Shown one piece after another: positions 22,417 to 36,885 of a DNA stretch of 64,000 nt (position 1 is its first letter; each line of letters opens with the position of its first letter). The stretch lies in NCBI RefSeq assembly GCF_002994745.2, contig NC_037092.1:841501-905500 (forward strand), in the 5' to 3' direction. Both the position numbers and the translations under genes were made by a program. This DNA is from Rosa chinensis (taxonomy: Eukaryota; Streptophyta; Magnoliopsida; Rosales; Rosaceae). The notes beneath the pieces were generated by a model. It was not told where the DNA came from, did no database searches, and saw only the letters and a program-made list of their open reading frames with translations.

Positions 22417-23509
22417 TTAGAATTTTCACTTTCTTTTTTTTTAATCGAAGGAGATCAGTCAAATTTATAATTCAGCAAGCAGTATCAGAAACGACACACC
22501 CCAGAGGGGGCCGACAGAAAGAGTCATCTTTTAGGACATACAAATGACATATTCTCAGAAAAAACAGAACCTCTTACTCCTGGGTACACCCACCTTTTAA
22601 GGACAATTAAGTACCTTTATTCTAACAAAACCTAGAAACTCAAAAACAAAATAAATAAATGTGACAACCGAGTAACTAGATCTTACGACCCAAGAAACAT
22701 TTAAACATTACTAATTGAGGATGATGCACCAGCATCCCCAACAATTCCACCATCTGTATGGAGCTCGTCTTTAGCACACTTAGGCCTATTCTTACTTCTA
22801 ATTGCCTTTTAGGCCCAAAACCCAATCCAAGTACTAAGGCCCGCATCCACCATGAAAGCTCAGCAAGCCCAGCTGGACAATCCCAGACACTGCAACCAGT
22901 CTTGCTCGGGAAGAAAATCATTAACCAGAGATCTAACACAACCGCCATTGCCACCTAACGACCAGCCGCCAAATCTACAAACGCCGGCATCTGCAGCCTT
23001 CCCATCCGCAACACCCAATCATCTCTTGACATCAACAGTTAACAAGCCAGGCATGACCTCAAGAACTAGAGCCCAGAAGATCGGCTCCTCCCCCACAAGA
23101 GAAAAGCTATCGCCGCCATAATTAACCCACCCACCGTTGATAGGAAAACCCAGACCAACCTGGCCACCCTCATCCTTGAACAAAAGCAGACACAGTCGAC
23201 AACCCTCAGTGCGCTGCACCAATACACTGGCAAAACCCAATCGGTCTAACACCAACTTGTTACCAGACGACACCCAAATCGGCGCGTAATCCGATCAACC
23301 ACCAGATCAACAGCGAAAACAATGAGCAAAGAAACAGCCGCAAGGCTGGCAATGGCAACAACTATCAGGTTTGGAAATTTTATAGTAGGTCAAAAATTGA
23401 CGAGTAACCCTAGCAAAGCGTTAGAGCGGCTAGGTCGAGAAGAGAGAAAAGATTCTTATTATGCATCATTAGACAATTCAATAAGATCTTGTATTAGAAT
23501 TTTCACTTT
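22417..23509 (-). mobile_element. LINE-like insertion with 16-bp TSD
   Basis: TTAGAATTTTCACTTT flanks the insert at 22417-22432 and 23494-23509. The + strand starts with a T-run (poly-A of a minus-strand element). About 1.06 kb is inserted. The minus-strand open frame at 22676-22954 (DLWLMIFFPSKTGC ... GLAELSWWMRALVLGLGFG) lies before the 3' end but matches no domain I can name. It could be a truncated LINE or a non-autonomous derivative. Confidence 0.75.
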
Positions 23510-23884
23510 GACATTGGACATTCTAAAGAGATTTTGGCCAGAAGAATAAAAATAACATTGTATAGAGAAACAATACTAAATTAATTACTAGTTGATTGAC
23601 TTAATATGTGTTTTTTTTTCCTTTTCCGATAAAGATTGACTTATTTTGTTACACCCCTTTGTTACAATGTATAACTTAAGAAGCTTCTTATTTGGTCAGT
23701 CTTTGGCTAAGCCCTAAACTTGCATACTTTATAATACTCGATCAATGTTATTATAGTTAGCTAACATCTACTTTACACATGCTCCCTATCAACCACTACC
23801 AGAGGTTGGGGCTAACAAATGTGTTTCCTTCTTCGTGTACCTATTTCATCATGAAGTTTTTCAAGTAGCTAGCTAGATAAAATT

Positions 23885-25002
23885 GAAGCAAAGTTTCTTT
23901 TTGAAATAAGGGTTGGTGCAGCTGCCCTCAAGCCTTCATTAATGAAACTGTTGAATACAAAGGGGGGGGGGAGGGGGGAAATAAAGCCTCTTTGCTTCAT
24001 AGTAACGAGAGAACAACCCAAATAATAACATGAGCTCCCACTAATCATATGTATTCAAACATGCACCAACTAGCAAGAGTTGACATATTAGAAATCTGCG
24101 CAACTCTCTTTGCTTCACAAGGATGACATACAGGAAAAATAAAACTCATACAAAGCCATAGAACAATTAAACATGCTTTCCCACTATGTTGTCAACCAAG
24201 ACTAACTCTGGCGACACTACGTTTCATCCTGCCACTAGGACGTTGCGTCCATTTGATAAAGACTCGCCTCCCCTCTAGGACAGACAGGCACTATGAGTGC
24301 AAATACAGACATTTAGCCCAACTCTCCCTACAAAAACTCTATAGGGAATTATTTTAAACAAAAACCTAACAACCATGAAATAAATATAATAAAATAAACA
24401 CATGAGCCCAAAAGCCCACCAGCAAAGGGCCAAAGCCATAAGCCCAACCTAACAGCCTTCATCTTCCCAAACCTCCTGGATGATCGCATAGAGCAGCCAA
24501 CCTCAACGCCGTCGGACTTGCAGCACCACCACCCACGAACCATCACGCAACGACAACCAATTCACTCGAGCTGACGTCAATGGTGAGACCACAAGACTAA
24601 ACAGATCCATTTTGGATATGTATCGTCCAATTGATCGGACATCCCACCATTGGTCAGATCGCTGAAACTCCCTCGTCGATACTAGGGACGTCCAATCCAC
24701 CATACCTAGTCGCTCCGATGACTCTAGATTTTACCGCCAGCCATCAACCTCCCTCGCAATTGTCCAAGACTCCAGGAACATAGATTGTACTCGATCTATC
24801 TAGTCTGAGATCTGCCCAATCCACAGTCCCCAACCTCGCTCACGCCAAAGAGGCTTGCTAGTGGTCTTTGAACCCTCACAGGAAAGTCCGACAACAACGC
24901 CCCAAGGACGCACTGCCGGACGGATCATCACTCACTCAATCTCTTACCAGAACATGAGGCGCTAACCCTAAATGTCGACCAAATTTAGAAGCAAAGTTTC
25001 TT
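23885..25002 (-). mobile_element. LINE-like insertion with 15-bp TSD
   Basis: GAAGCAAAGTTTCTT occurs at 23885-23899 and 24988-25002. The insert is about 1.09 kb. Its 3' end on the minus strand (GCACCAACCCTTATTTCAAA) looks like that of plant L1-type LINEs. A G-run lies at 23961-23969. Minus-strand frames (24349-24703) have no recognised domain. Like the neighbouring insertion, it is antisense and 5'-truncated or non-autonomous. Confidence 0.72.
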
Positions 25003-25761
25003 GAATACAGCTATTTTTGTTGAGCCGCATTTATTAGGAATAATCCCCAGGTATCTGAGTATACGACCCCTCATCTTCACGAGAAGTTGTTTTCACTTTT
25101 TAGAAGCTATTTACTTTATTATTAGGACTAATATTGTTTACTACCCTGTGGTTCTAGTCCAAAATCAATTCAGTCCTTAGACTTTCAATTTCATCAAAAA
25201 CACCCTCACACTATCATTTCTGATCCAATAGATCACTCCGTCATGAGTAACGTCAAATTGAGCAGTTAAGTAGCTGATGTGGCACACCAACTTCCCACAT
25301 GGCATGCAAAATTCCAAAATTCTAAAATAAAATTTTAGAAAAATAACAAATTTGATTCTCTCTCCTTGGTTTCTCTCTCATCTTCCTCTTCAATATTTTC
25401 TTACTTCTATCTTTTGTGTCTCCTTCGTAGTAAAAGAATTATCTTTTGAAATCAAATCTTAGTTGTCTAATATACACAAACTAAGAACAATAATTAATTA
25501 GATCATAGTTTTTCTCTTATCTTCTCCCTCTTTGATTCTGCCTCTAGATGTCCAACATTGAAATACATTGGAACTGTGGAATTAAACCCAAAAAAGCCCA
25601 GAAAAACGAAATAGACAATTGAAGATTGATGTCTTTAGGCATGAATTCGGGTATTAATTATCTAGGCATTAATCTTGGCAATTGATTTTTGTTAACTAAT
25701 TTTGATTTTGGATTGCTAATCTGGGCATTAAGCCGAGCTGGGAGTGGAAGGGACAAAGTCG

Positions 25762-25827
25762 ATGATTGATCTCAATGATATCGTTTTGGAGGAGACGCGG
25801 CCGAGGAGGATGCCATTGAAGGCGAAG
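25762..25827 (+). pseudogene. Exon-like fragment inside the Pack-MULE
   Basis: The frame MIDLNDIVLEETRPRRMPLK ends at a GT donor (AAG|GTATTC). It has coding look and splice context but no family I recognise. It is probably a second captured piece, separate from the fragment at 26019. Confidence 0.4.
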
Positions 25828-26096
25828 GTATTCAGTGTTGTTTACTCTGCATGGTCATCAAAGCAAACAATCTCAGATAACCAATGAATCAGAAACTTAA
25901 GGCTCTCACATATAAAGAAAGACAGAGTGCGCGCAACAAGTACCAATCGAAATCGAAATAGGAGTCGGCGAATTAGGGCTTGATGTTTTTAATTGCAAAA
26001 TTGCAGGAGAATTGAACAATGGGTTCTTCTTTGGTGATAACCCTAGAAGATGTATTGGAGTCTCTAATGAACGACGACACCATTGACGCTTTCAGA

Positions 26097-26438
26097 TAGG
26101 GGTCATCATGGGTCGGGTTAGGGCCGACCCTACCCTAAATTTTAGGGCTTAGGGTAGGGCTGGGCCGGGCCTAGTCAAAGTCAATAAAATTTAGGGCCGG
26201 GTAGGGTTGGGCTGGGGCTTAAATATGTTAACCCTTACCCGCTCGAAAAGGCCCGAGCCACTAGGGCCAAAAGGGCCGAGTCAGGCCGGCCTTTAAAATA
26301 AGGCCAAATAGGGCCAAAATAGGCCTGAAAGGGCCTTAATTTGTTTAACAAAAAAATATATTTTATTTTTATTTTTTATCTCAAAATGTGGCTCAATGGT
26401 TATATAGGTAATACAAGACTCATTGTTTTTTGTTGATC

Positions 26439-26481
<43 letters not shown>

Positions 26482-26815
26482 AAATTAACTTATAAGTTAT
26501 AATATTTATAAATATTAGTTAAGATGGTTATATTCAATTAACTATCTCTCTAAATCTCCCAAAATTAATTATTGTTTAACAAAAGAAACAAAAATTAAAG
26601 AAAATAAAGCTCAGGAAATTAATTACAAAAAAGAGATAAGTTGTATGCTATAGACTAAAGATAAACATATTTAAAAAATAGAAAAAATAAAAAATTATTA
26701 CGCTACCCTATTTGAGAAACCGTAGGGCCTGCCCGCCCTAATGCAAGGGTTGGGTCGGGCTTCAGCCCTACGGACAGGGCAGGTTTAGGGCCGAAGGGCT
26801 AAATGATGAGGCCTA
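26097..26815. mobile_element. hAT-like non-autonomous element nested in the Pack-MULE
   Basis: The imperfect terminal inverted repeats are TAGGGGTCATCAT (26097) and, reverse-complemented, TAGGCCTCATCAT (ending 26815). The ends are rich in GGGTCGGG/AGGGCC-type sequence, as in many plant hAT MITEs. Flanking 8-mers CTTTCAGA and CTCTCATA match at 6 of 8 positions, consistent with an old 8-bp target duplication. No transposase. Removing the element and one flank restores the reading frame of the captured gene. Confidence 0.68.
26444..26479. repeat. (TA)n microsatellite
   Basis: About 18 TA units lie inside the hAT-like element. Confidence 0.85.
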
Positions 26816-27543
26816 CTCTCATATTAAAGATCAGCAATAAGCTCAAAGCCAATGAAGAGCTGAAGAGCACGACTATCAAAATGGCAGAGCAAAGCCGAGT
26901 TCTCAACACTCTCGAGGCAGAGGTGCAGAAAATAGAACTGTTTGATGCTCAATCAGGAGCTTGAGACCCAAGTGCTGGAGAATGCCTCCAAGTTTGTTTG
27001 GGAGTTGATTTTGGATAACAATGGAATGGGAAAGGAAATCAATCAAACTGTTGAAAGGGTGTTCTGCAAACTCAGCGACCACGAACCGCCGCTCTTTCCT
27101 CCTCAAGAAGATGCCGATGATGCCAATGTTAAGGACAATGCTAGAGAAGAGAGCAGAGCAGAAAAGGAAGAGGGAAGAGAAGTGAAGATATGTTGAGGGA
27201 AGAAGGAACCTTCCAATTCCACCACTGTTGTTATGAGACATAGAAGATAGAGAATCGAGAAGATCTTGAAGTGGAAGATGAGAGAGAGAATCAAATTTAT
27301 TATTTTTCTGAAATTTTATTTTAAAATTTTGGAATTTTGACTTCCATGTGGCTCCCATCAGTGCTAAGTTGGCTTGCCACATCAGCTACTTAACATTTCC
27401 ATTTGATGGAATCATGACTGAGTGATCTATTAGATCAGAAAAAATAGTGTGATGGTGTTTTTGATGAAATTGAAAGTTTAGAAACTGAATTGATTTTGGA
27501 CCCAAATCATAGGATAGTAAACAGTAATTAACCCTTATTATTA

Positions 27544-28299
27544 TCATCCATATCAAGCGTTGGAACTTATATTATGAAACCCAGATATCGTATTGCTCGA
27601 TCATCATTGATAACCTTCATGCTTAATAAATTGTTCCTAATAAAAAAAAGTTTATCCATCATCATCTCAGTGCATATGATAGTCCTCAAGGCAAAATGCA
27701 CTATCATATGCTCCCCCTAAAAATGGCAAAGAATTAGGTCACCTCTATAAAAGTATAAATCATCGCTGCATAATGTATATCCCCCAAAAACTGGCCTCAT
27801 ACACAATCTAACTAGCTTGGATATTATTAGAGCTAACAGAATTAATATATGTTGCACATCAATTCAATAATGAGACAAATAACCTAAAGCTCTATACAAA
27901 TGAGCACCAAATGGGGTTCTTAAACCAAAAACGGTAATGATATAGACGGACTGATGATAGTTGTGCGCACAGTAGTGACAGTACTATCATTTTTGTCCAA
28001 TGCATGCAATACCCTCCTGTTTATTGAGAGAGGTAGGGCTGTAAACTTTAGTTTTACCACCCTATTTTATCTTAACTATCAAACCATTAACGGGTAAAAA
28101 AAAAAAAACACGATCAAATTAAACCATCTGAAAGTGATCGAATGTTAATTTTCTGATACAATTTCATAAGAATGGCAAAGCCAACTACCCAAGTCCAAGT
28201 TTACATCCTATTTTCAATAGAGAAAAAACAAACCTCACGAGTTTACTTTGGCGGCTGAATCATGTGATTCTGTAAATTACTTTCTTCGTAAATCACGTT
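27544..28299. other. Intergenic stretch, nothing recognised
   Basis: AT-rich spacer with short A-runs (for example near 28097). No gene or bounded element found. Confidence 0.5.
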
Positions 28300-28326
28300 C
28301 TGGGGTTTGTTCATCACGATAGTTCA

Positions 28327-28585
28327 TCAACAAGAGGATAAGGTTACGATTCAATGAACGTAAACACAAATAGAAGTTCATTGAACCTTGACATATATGA
28401 AGCACCAATAATGGGGGTTTCAGGCTTTCCGCTTCTATTTTCCACATCCAACAGGATGGCAGAGACAGAAGTAGTAGACTGCGCCACATGTGAAAATGCA
28501 GTGACCCACAGGGCCAGTTTCCAAACATGGAGTTAAAATGTCACCATTGGAGTCAACACTGTTGAAGAGGGTCAAATCAAATGTG
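28327..28585 (-). pseudogene. Possible gene fragment of unknown family
   Basis: In one frame the minus strand reads TLFNSVDSNGDILTPCLETG, then shifts to a neighbouring frame with HVAQSTTSVSAILLDVENRS and TPIIGASYMSRFNELLFVFT before a stop. The frames are coherent and protein-like but need a frameshift, and I cannot name the family. It may be the 3' end of a decayed gene. Confidence 0.35.
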
Positions 28586-28608
28586 CTACAACTCCCAAAG
28601 TAAATATA

Positions 28609-28904
28609 TATTGGAAAGGAGAAATTTCACAAATGGTCACTCAATTATAACTCATTCGACACTTTGGTCACTGAAGTATTAAATATATCACTTTAGTCAC
28701 TCAACTATTACACTGTCAATCACTTAAGTTACTTTGTTAATTTTTTTTCAATAAAAAAAATTATAAAAAATACTCTTTGGGTGACTTAAGTGATTGACAG
28801 TGTAATAGTTGAGTGACCAAAGTGATATATTTAATACTTCAGTGACCAAAGTGTCGAATGAGTCATAGTTGAGTGACCATTTATGGAATTCTCCCTATTG
28901 GAAA
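28609..28904. mobile_element. Mutator-type MITE with 9-bp TSD
   Basis: A near-complete 278-bp fold-back (28618-28895) has arms that pair over about 115 bp (AATGGTCACTCAA ... TTGAGTGACCATT) around a T/A-rich loop near 28741-28775. It is flanked by the perfect 9-bp repeat TATTGGAAA at 28609-28617 and 28896-28904. No coding capacity. Confidence 0.9.
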
Positions 28905-30090
28905 TGAAAGTTTTTGAGTATGCATCACATATAAAACATGAATAGGATCCGTTACCAATCGATTATCACATAAAATGTTCAAGTTTAATGTCATTTTTGT
29001 TTCCGTTCTTTAATTTCATTTTCACATGCATAGTCTTTCATTAATGAGTAATAAGTTACATTGCTCAAAGTATTTTGTATGCAACCTTTCATTTTACGTC
29101 GTTTTAAGTTTCATCTTAATTTGTATGTATTAGTGTTGTATAATCAGGCTAAGTATATGTAATTACTTTGTGCTATTCCGTTAGTTTCATGATATCTCAT
29201 ATACTTCTAATCTTAACATGTAACAATCTTCTCATATTTTGTATGTACTTTCGTCACTTTAATCTTAAATCTAATTTTACATATATGAAATATATTGTGA
29301 AAATCCAGAACTACCGAAATCACGAGCATATAAAGTTAATTTATATCGATATATTGGTGCAGTACGTACAGTTAGCACATTATTATTAACTAATCATTGC
29401 ATAAGAGATTTTTTAGTGCAATCTAATTTTATAATTTCTTTTACTCAATTACTATTGTCTAATTTTTGAAATGCAACAAGTTTATATTGCGCGCTCAAAG
29501 CACGGATGCAAGAATATTACATATATAAGAAAATATAACATGTTATCTAGTAGCACATACATATCTATTTTGAGACAAATATCACTCACTAGAAACTTAT
29601 TGAAGTTCATATCACAACTAGTTTAAACTATAAAACATAAACCACTCAACGATACGTACTTTACCATCTATTGACGAAACCTCCATGGTTAAACTGACTA
29701 TCGAAAATAGCGAGACAGGATTTTGAACTAATAAAATGCATTATCATTTTAAAACATATGGTAGTCAAGAATAATTAGCGTTACATAATATGTTGTAAGA
29801 ATTTACGTAAACTAATTTAGAAGAGACAATGATATCCACGTGAAAGGTCATTAATTAAATTAATTGAACGATAAAATCCATATATAGTCCAGTAAATTGA
29901 TGGTCAGATTATCAAAAATTAAGAATAATTACTTGCTTAAACCGGTTCAAGGAATATCATAAAAACAAAAACAAAAAACTGAACAGAGACGTAAAAATGG
30001 CCAAATTCATTAGACAGTAACGTGATTAAGCCCACATACATGCAACAAAATCCTACTGCTCCTCGAAACCCCCCAATGAATTTGAAGGTC
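28905..30090. other. AT-rich intergenic and upstream region
   Basis: No gene or bounded element is recognised. The last few hundred bases are the likely promoter of the DUF506 gene. Confidence 0.5.
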
Positions 30091-30091
30091 C

Positions 30092-30098
30092 TATAAAT
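30092..30098 (+). promoter_or_regulatory. Putative TATA box of the DUF506 gene
   Basis: TATAAAT about 240 bases before the ATG at 30338, in a CCTATAAATTAG context. Prediction only. Confidence 0.5.
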
Positions 30099-30337
30099 TA
30101 GAATGCACGCAGCGGCTTCTACTTCATCACATCATGTCATCATCTCCATTCTCACACTTTGTCTTTTATGTAGACACCATGAACACAATATGACAACACA
30201 TTCCCTCATATCCCTATAAAGCCACACACCCTCCCTCCCTCACTTGAATCATTGTCTTCCAAAAGCGAAATTGAAAGTTGACAGAGAAGGGAAGGAAGCA
30301 TAAAGCAAGATAGAGAGCTAGATAGTTTTTTGGTTGT

Positions 30338-31709
30338 ATGAAAAACATGGGAGCAGATAGGATTCCGGTGAGGTTTCAGAGAGTTGCGGCGGCGTTCGAC
30401 GAGGGGGCGAGGGTAAGGCTGTGCGAGAGCAGCGGCAGCGAGCACTCGGCGGCGGCGGAGAGCCTTGCTGATTTGTCGGACCTTGTCAAGTCTTTTATTG
30501 AGCGAGGGAATTATAGAGGGGATTCAAGAGATGATGGTGAGGAAATCGAGAGGGATTCGTTGGAGATGGATGAAGAATTAGAGGGCGGTTATTGGTCTGA
30601 TTCGGAGACCAAGAATACCCTACAACAGCTGCTTGATCAAAATGGAGGTGGTGATGATGTAAAGGAAAACATTGTTGCTGAGGTAGAACATGCTTGCGGT
30701 GTAATTGGGGATAGGTTGGACAGAGAGTTTAAGAGGAAGCTGATGGCTCATTTGCGCCACAAGGGTTTTGATGCTGGTGAGTACAATTTTCTTCTTTAAT
30801 TATAGCATATACTCTAATCAGATTTTCAGTTAATTTAGAGTTTCCAGGGATCTGGTAAAAAAGTGAATTAGACTGCCAGAAGGATAGGATTTAGTGTGTT
30901 AATTTTCGTCAAATTTTATAGTCTAAGCTACTTCATTTAAAAACTTATACGAGGTTTATTATAGATTTAGGTCGCGTTTTGTCTGCAAAGTAGAAATTTT
31001 TAAGAATCTCAATGGTAAATATTGCATACGTACCAACTCAAGTTGTATGTGCGTAGATTGTTTTCACTTCAGATCCAAAGAAGTCTATAGAAGACAATAG
31101 CTAATTGGTCTAATATACAATGTGGACAAGTCTTTTTCGGGTTAATTGCTGAGGTTTGTGACTAATGTTTCTATTTGTCCAAATCGTCCAGGCCTGTGCA
31201 AATCAAAGTGGGTAAAATCCAGTCGGTTTCCAGCAGGGGACTACGAATTTGTTGATGTCAATGTTAACGGAACTCGTTACATTATCGAGCCATTCTTCAC
31301 CGGAGAATTTGAAATCGCCCGGCCCACTAGTCGATACACATCGTTACACAATGTCCTGCCACAGATATTCGTCGGAGAAGTTGAAGAGCTAAAGAAAATT
31401 GTTCGGATCATGTGCACAGCCATCAAAAAGTCCATGAAGAGAGTGGACATGCCCATGCCACCATGGAGGAGAAATGGGTACATGTTAGCAAAGTGGTTTG
31501 GTTCCTACAAGCGCACCACAAATGCAGTTTCTTCTTCAGCCAAGGCCTTCGAATTCGATGAGAGTTTGAGCGCAAAGAGATCATTCGGCTTCGAGGCTCT
31601 GCCCATGAAGTCTTACTATTGCAGAGACAGTTTTGCTACCAATAATGGATTGAGAATTGGGAACTTGACTGCTGCCTTTCAGCCCAAAGGCATTGGCATG
31701 GAATTATAG
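30338..31709 (+). CDS. DUF506 family protein (PDDEXK-like, plant)
   Basis: There are two exons: 30338-30776 and 31192-31709, joined at DAG|LCKSKW with GT-AG sites, giving 318 residues. Family blocks are visible: VRFQRVAAAFDE near the start, RLCESSGSEHS (27-37), a middle region ending KLMAHLRHKGFDAGLCKSKW, and YEFVDV ... GTRYIIEPFFTGEFEIARPT (about 164-192), which forms the PDDEXK-like core. Members are plant-specific; some affect root hair growth under nutrient control, but the biochemical activity is unproven. The linker at 60-110 is acidic. The ATG chosen is the first in frame; an alternative Met is residue 4. The frame is intact. Confidence 0.92.
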
Positions 31710-35030
<3,321 letters not shown>

Positions 35031-36675
35031 GAAAGTCAGTAAAATGGATCACGAAAGAGGTGGACTAAAGCATGCACAAGTTTGGAAATAAGTGAAGGTT
35101 TCACTCTTCAATACTTTCACAACAGAGTAATCGAACAGCGGATGCAGACGACAACCTTTAGTCCTCTCCAATTGCACTCTTCTTTTCTTATAATTGCATT
35201 TTCAACTTAAGAAATGCCTGGGTTTCTTAGTTTATGGATTGTTGACATTCTTTCACAACCGTGTGTATATTTGGAATTAATTTCAGTTTCACTTCATTGA
35301 TTTCGTTTTTACAGATTGTAATTGTTGAATGTAAATTAGTTTTGCCCCTTTAAATATTGCACTAGCAGGTTGGTTCATTGCTTTTGCTTCATCAGTGTGC
35401 ATTATTGTGTTATCAAGTAGCAGCCAGAGTTCTCACTAAAGCATGCACTCACCTTCATCTTGCTTCACAGCTTCATTTCATTTTCTTTTCTTGTTTGATG
35501 CTATGAAATCCTATATTTCAGCTTGTTTTGATGGCTGTATTCCATCTTGTTTGATAATTAGAAAATCATCCACATCTGAGTCAAAGAAATTAAAGTACAA
35601 CAAACTAAATGGATAAGAAACAGTTCATTAAATCATCATCATCTCAGTCAACTCCAATTATGAAATTGCAATTGGAAGTGTAAAAGATTCCATAAGACCT
35701 CATTACATCTTTCAATTTTGTCACTAACAAAATGAGTTTACTCCTCTAAAATAAAAGCAATATGACATGTCTATAAAAATATTATACATATGACATGTCG
35801 ATCAAAAGTCTGTTATCATATTGAGCTAGATCAACACTCTCCATTTGTAGCCTGATCATAAGCAAAAATAGAATGACATGAAACAAGAATCCATATGGAA
35901 ATTGATAAATCAATTAAGCAAGATACCAAGAGTTTATATACAACTTAATTAGAGGTCAAATGCATTTTTATCTAGTATTCTAATCACAATGCAATCTTGA
36001 TCATAGAGAATACGAAAGGGAGACTAACTTTACCCCAATCACCAAGCAGAAAATCTTTATTCTACATGAATGACATGACTCTTACTGATTGTTCCTTTGA
36101 TGAAACCATATTTGTTTTGTTGAAAACTTCTTCAACAGTTGTATGCGCAGAATATCAAAAGCACATAACACTAGTGTGTTTAAATGTAGAATGGTGCATT
36201 GGAGATGACATGTACACATCATACAATGTTTCTAAGTAAAACAAATACGTTAGAACTTAGAAGCAATTATACCTTCCACGAACAACATGGGGAGGAAATA
36301 TAATTTATTAAAATCGACCGTTGGATGTTATCATGATAAAAAAATATAGTTATGGATAAGATTTAATCTATTTTTGTCATCGTTTGGATCTCGACCCCAC
36401 TCTAAATCTCAAAAAAGTTCAATCTCCCTGGTTGTGCAGTGTGCTTTCTCTTCTTTACAAGGCACAGGGGTCAAAATCACGTATCTCGATGGGCATACTC
36501 CTAATCTCTGAAGAAAGCTCCATCTTTTCCTTCGCTATCTAGGCCTTTACACTTGTGCAAGATATATACCCCAATTCTAACTCAACGAGGAATATTTATT
36601 TCACCTGCAAGGATTAGGAAAGGTAAGAATGTGAGATTGTAATGTTTGATAAAACTCCAATAACCAAAAACCCCA
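35031..36675. other. Intergenic stretch, no recognised gene
   Basis: AT-rich DNA without a convincing coding frame or bounded element. The frame at 35997-36239 is uncharacterised and probably spurious. Confidence 0.45.
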
Positions 36676-36683
36676 TATATAAG
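36676..36683 (+). promoter_or_regulatory. Putative TATA box of the EAR-motif gene
   Basis: TATATAAG about 205 bases upstream of the ATG at 36886. Prediction only. Confidence 0.5.
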
Positions 36684-36885
36684 AGGAATACACGTGGACG
36701 GTCCCGATTGAGTAAAAAAAGGGCACTGGCGCCGTCCAATCCTTCCCAAACACGCAACCATAAAGGCATAAAAACACCCACCCTAGAGAAGAAAGAAACC
36801 AAAGATCAAAGCCCCCAAAAACCCTCCTTTTTTTTGTTTTTGTTTAATTTTGCCGCGGATCTGACGCCCAGCGAATCGTAGATCC

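Larger units (their letters stand above)
26019..27196 (+). pseudogene. Captured gene fragment resembling plant BOD1/SHG1 (COMPASS component) domain
   Basis: The first part (26019-26096) encodes MGSSLVITLEDVLESLMNDD and six more residues. After the nested hAT element it continues at 26824 in the same frame (LKANEELKSTTIKMAEQSRV). It then shifts by one base near 26947 and goes on with FVWELILDNNGMGKEINQTV and DHEPPLFPPQED to a stop at 27196. The ELKSTTIKMAEQS and PPLFPP phrases recall plant proteins with the BOD1/SHG1 domain, but I name this family from memory. Frameshift and insertion make it non-functional. Confidence 0.55.
25116..27543. mobile_element. Pack-MULE-like Mutator element with 9-bp TSD
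   Basis: A perfect 9-bp repeat TTATTATTA lies at 25116-25124 and 27535-27543, the size typical of Mutator. Long inverted repeats of roughly 250 bp run inward from 25125 and 27534. They share blocks such as CCAAAATCAATTCAGT, TTTCAATTTCATCAAAAACA and TTAAGTAGCTGATGTGGCA. No transposase is present. Between the repeats lie captured gene pieces: an exon-like frame at 25762-25827 with a GT donor, and a coding fragment at 26019-27196. An hAT-like element (26097-26815) is nested inside. Confidence 0.88.

Noticed and set aside
22852..23121. Plus-strand open frame in the LINE-like insertion
   Set aside because: It is opposite the element's own sense strand and has low-complexity composition.
35997..36239. 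80-residue open frame
   Set aside because: No motif, no splice context and no conservation visible; chance is likely in AT-rich DNA.
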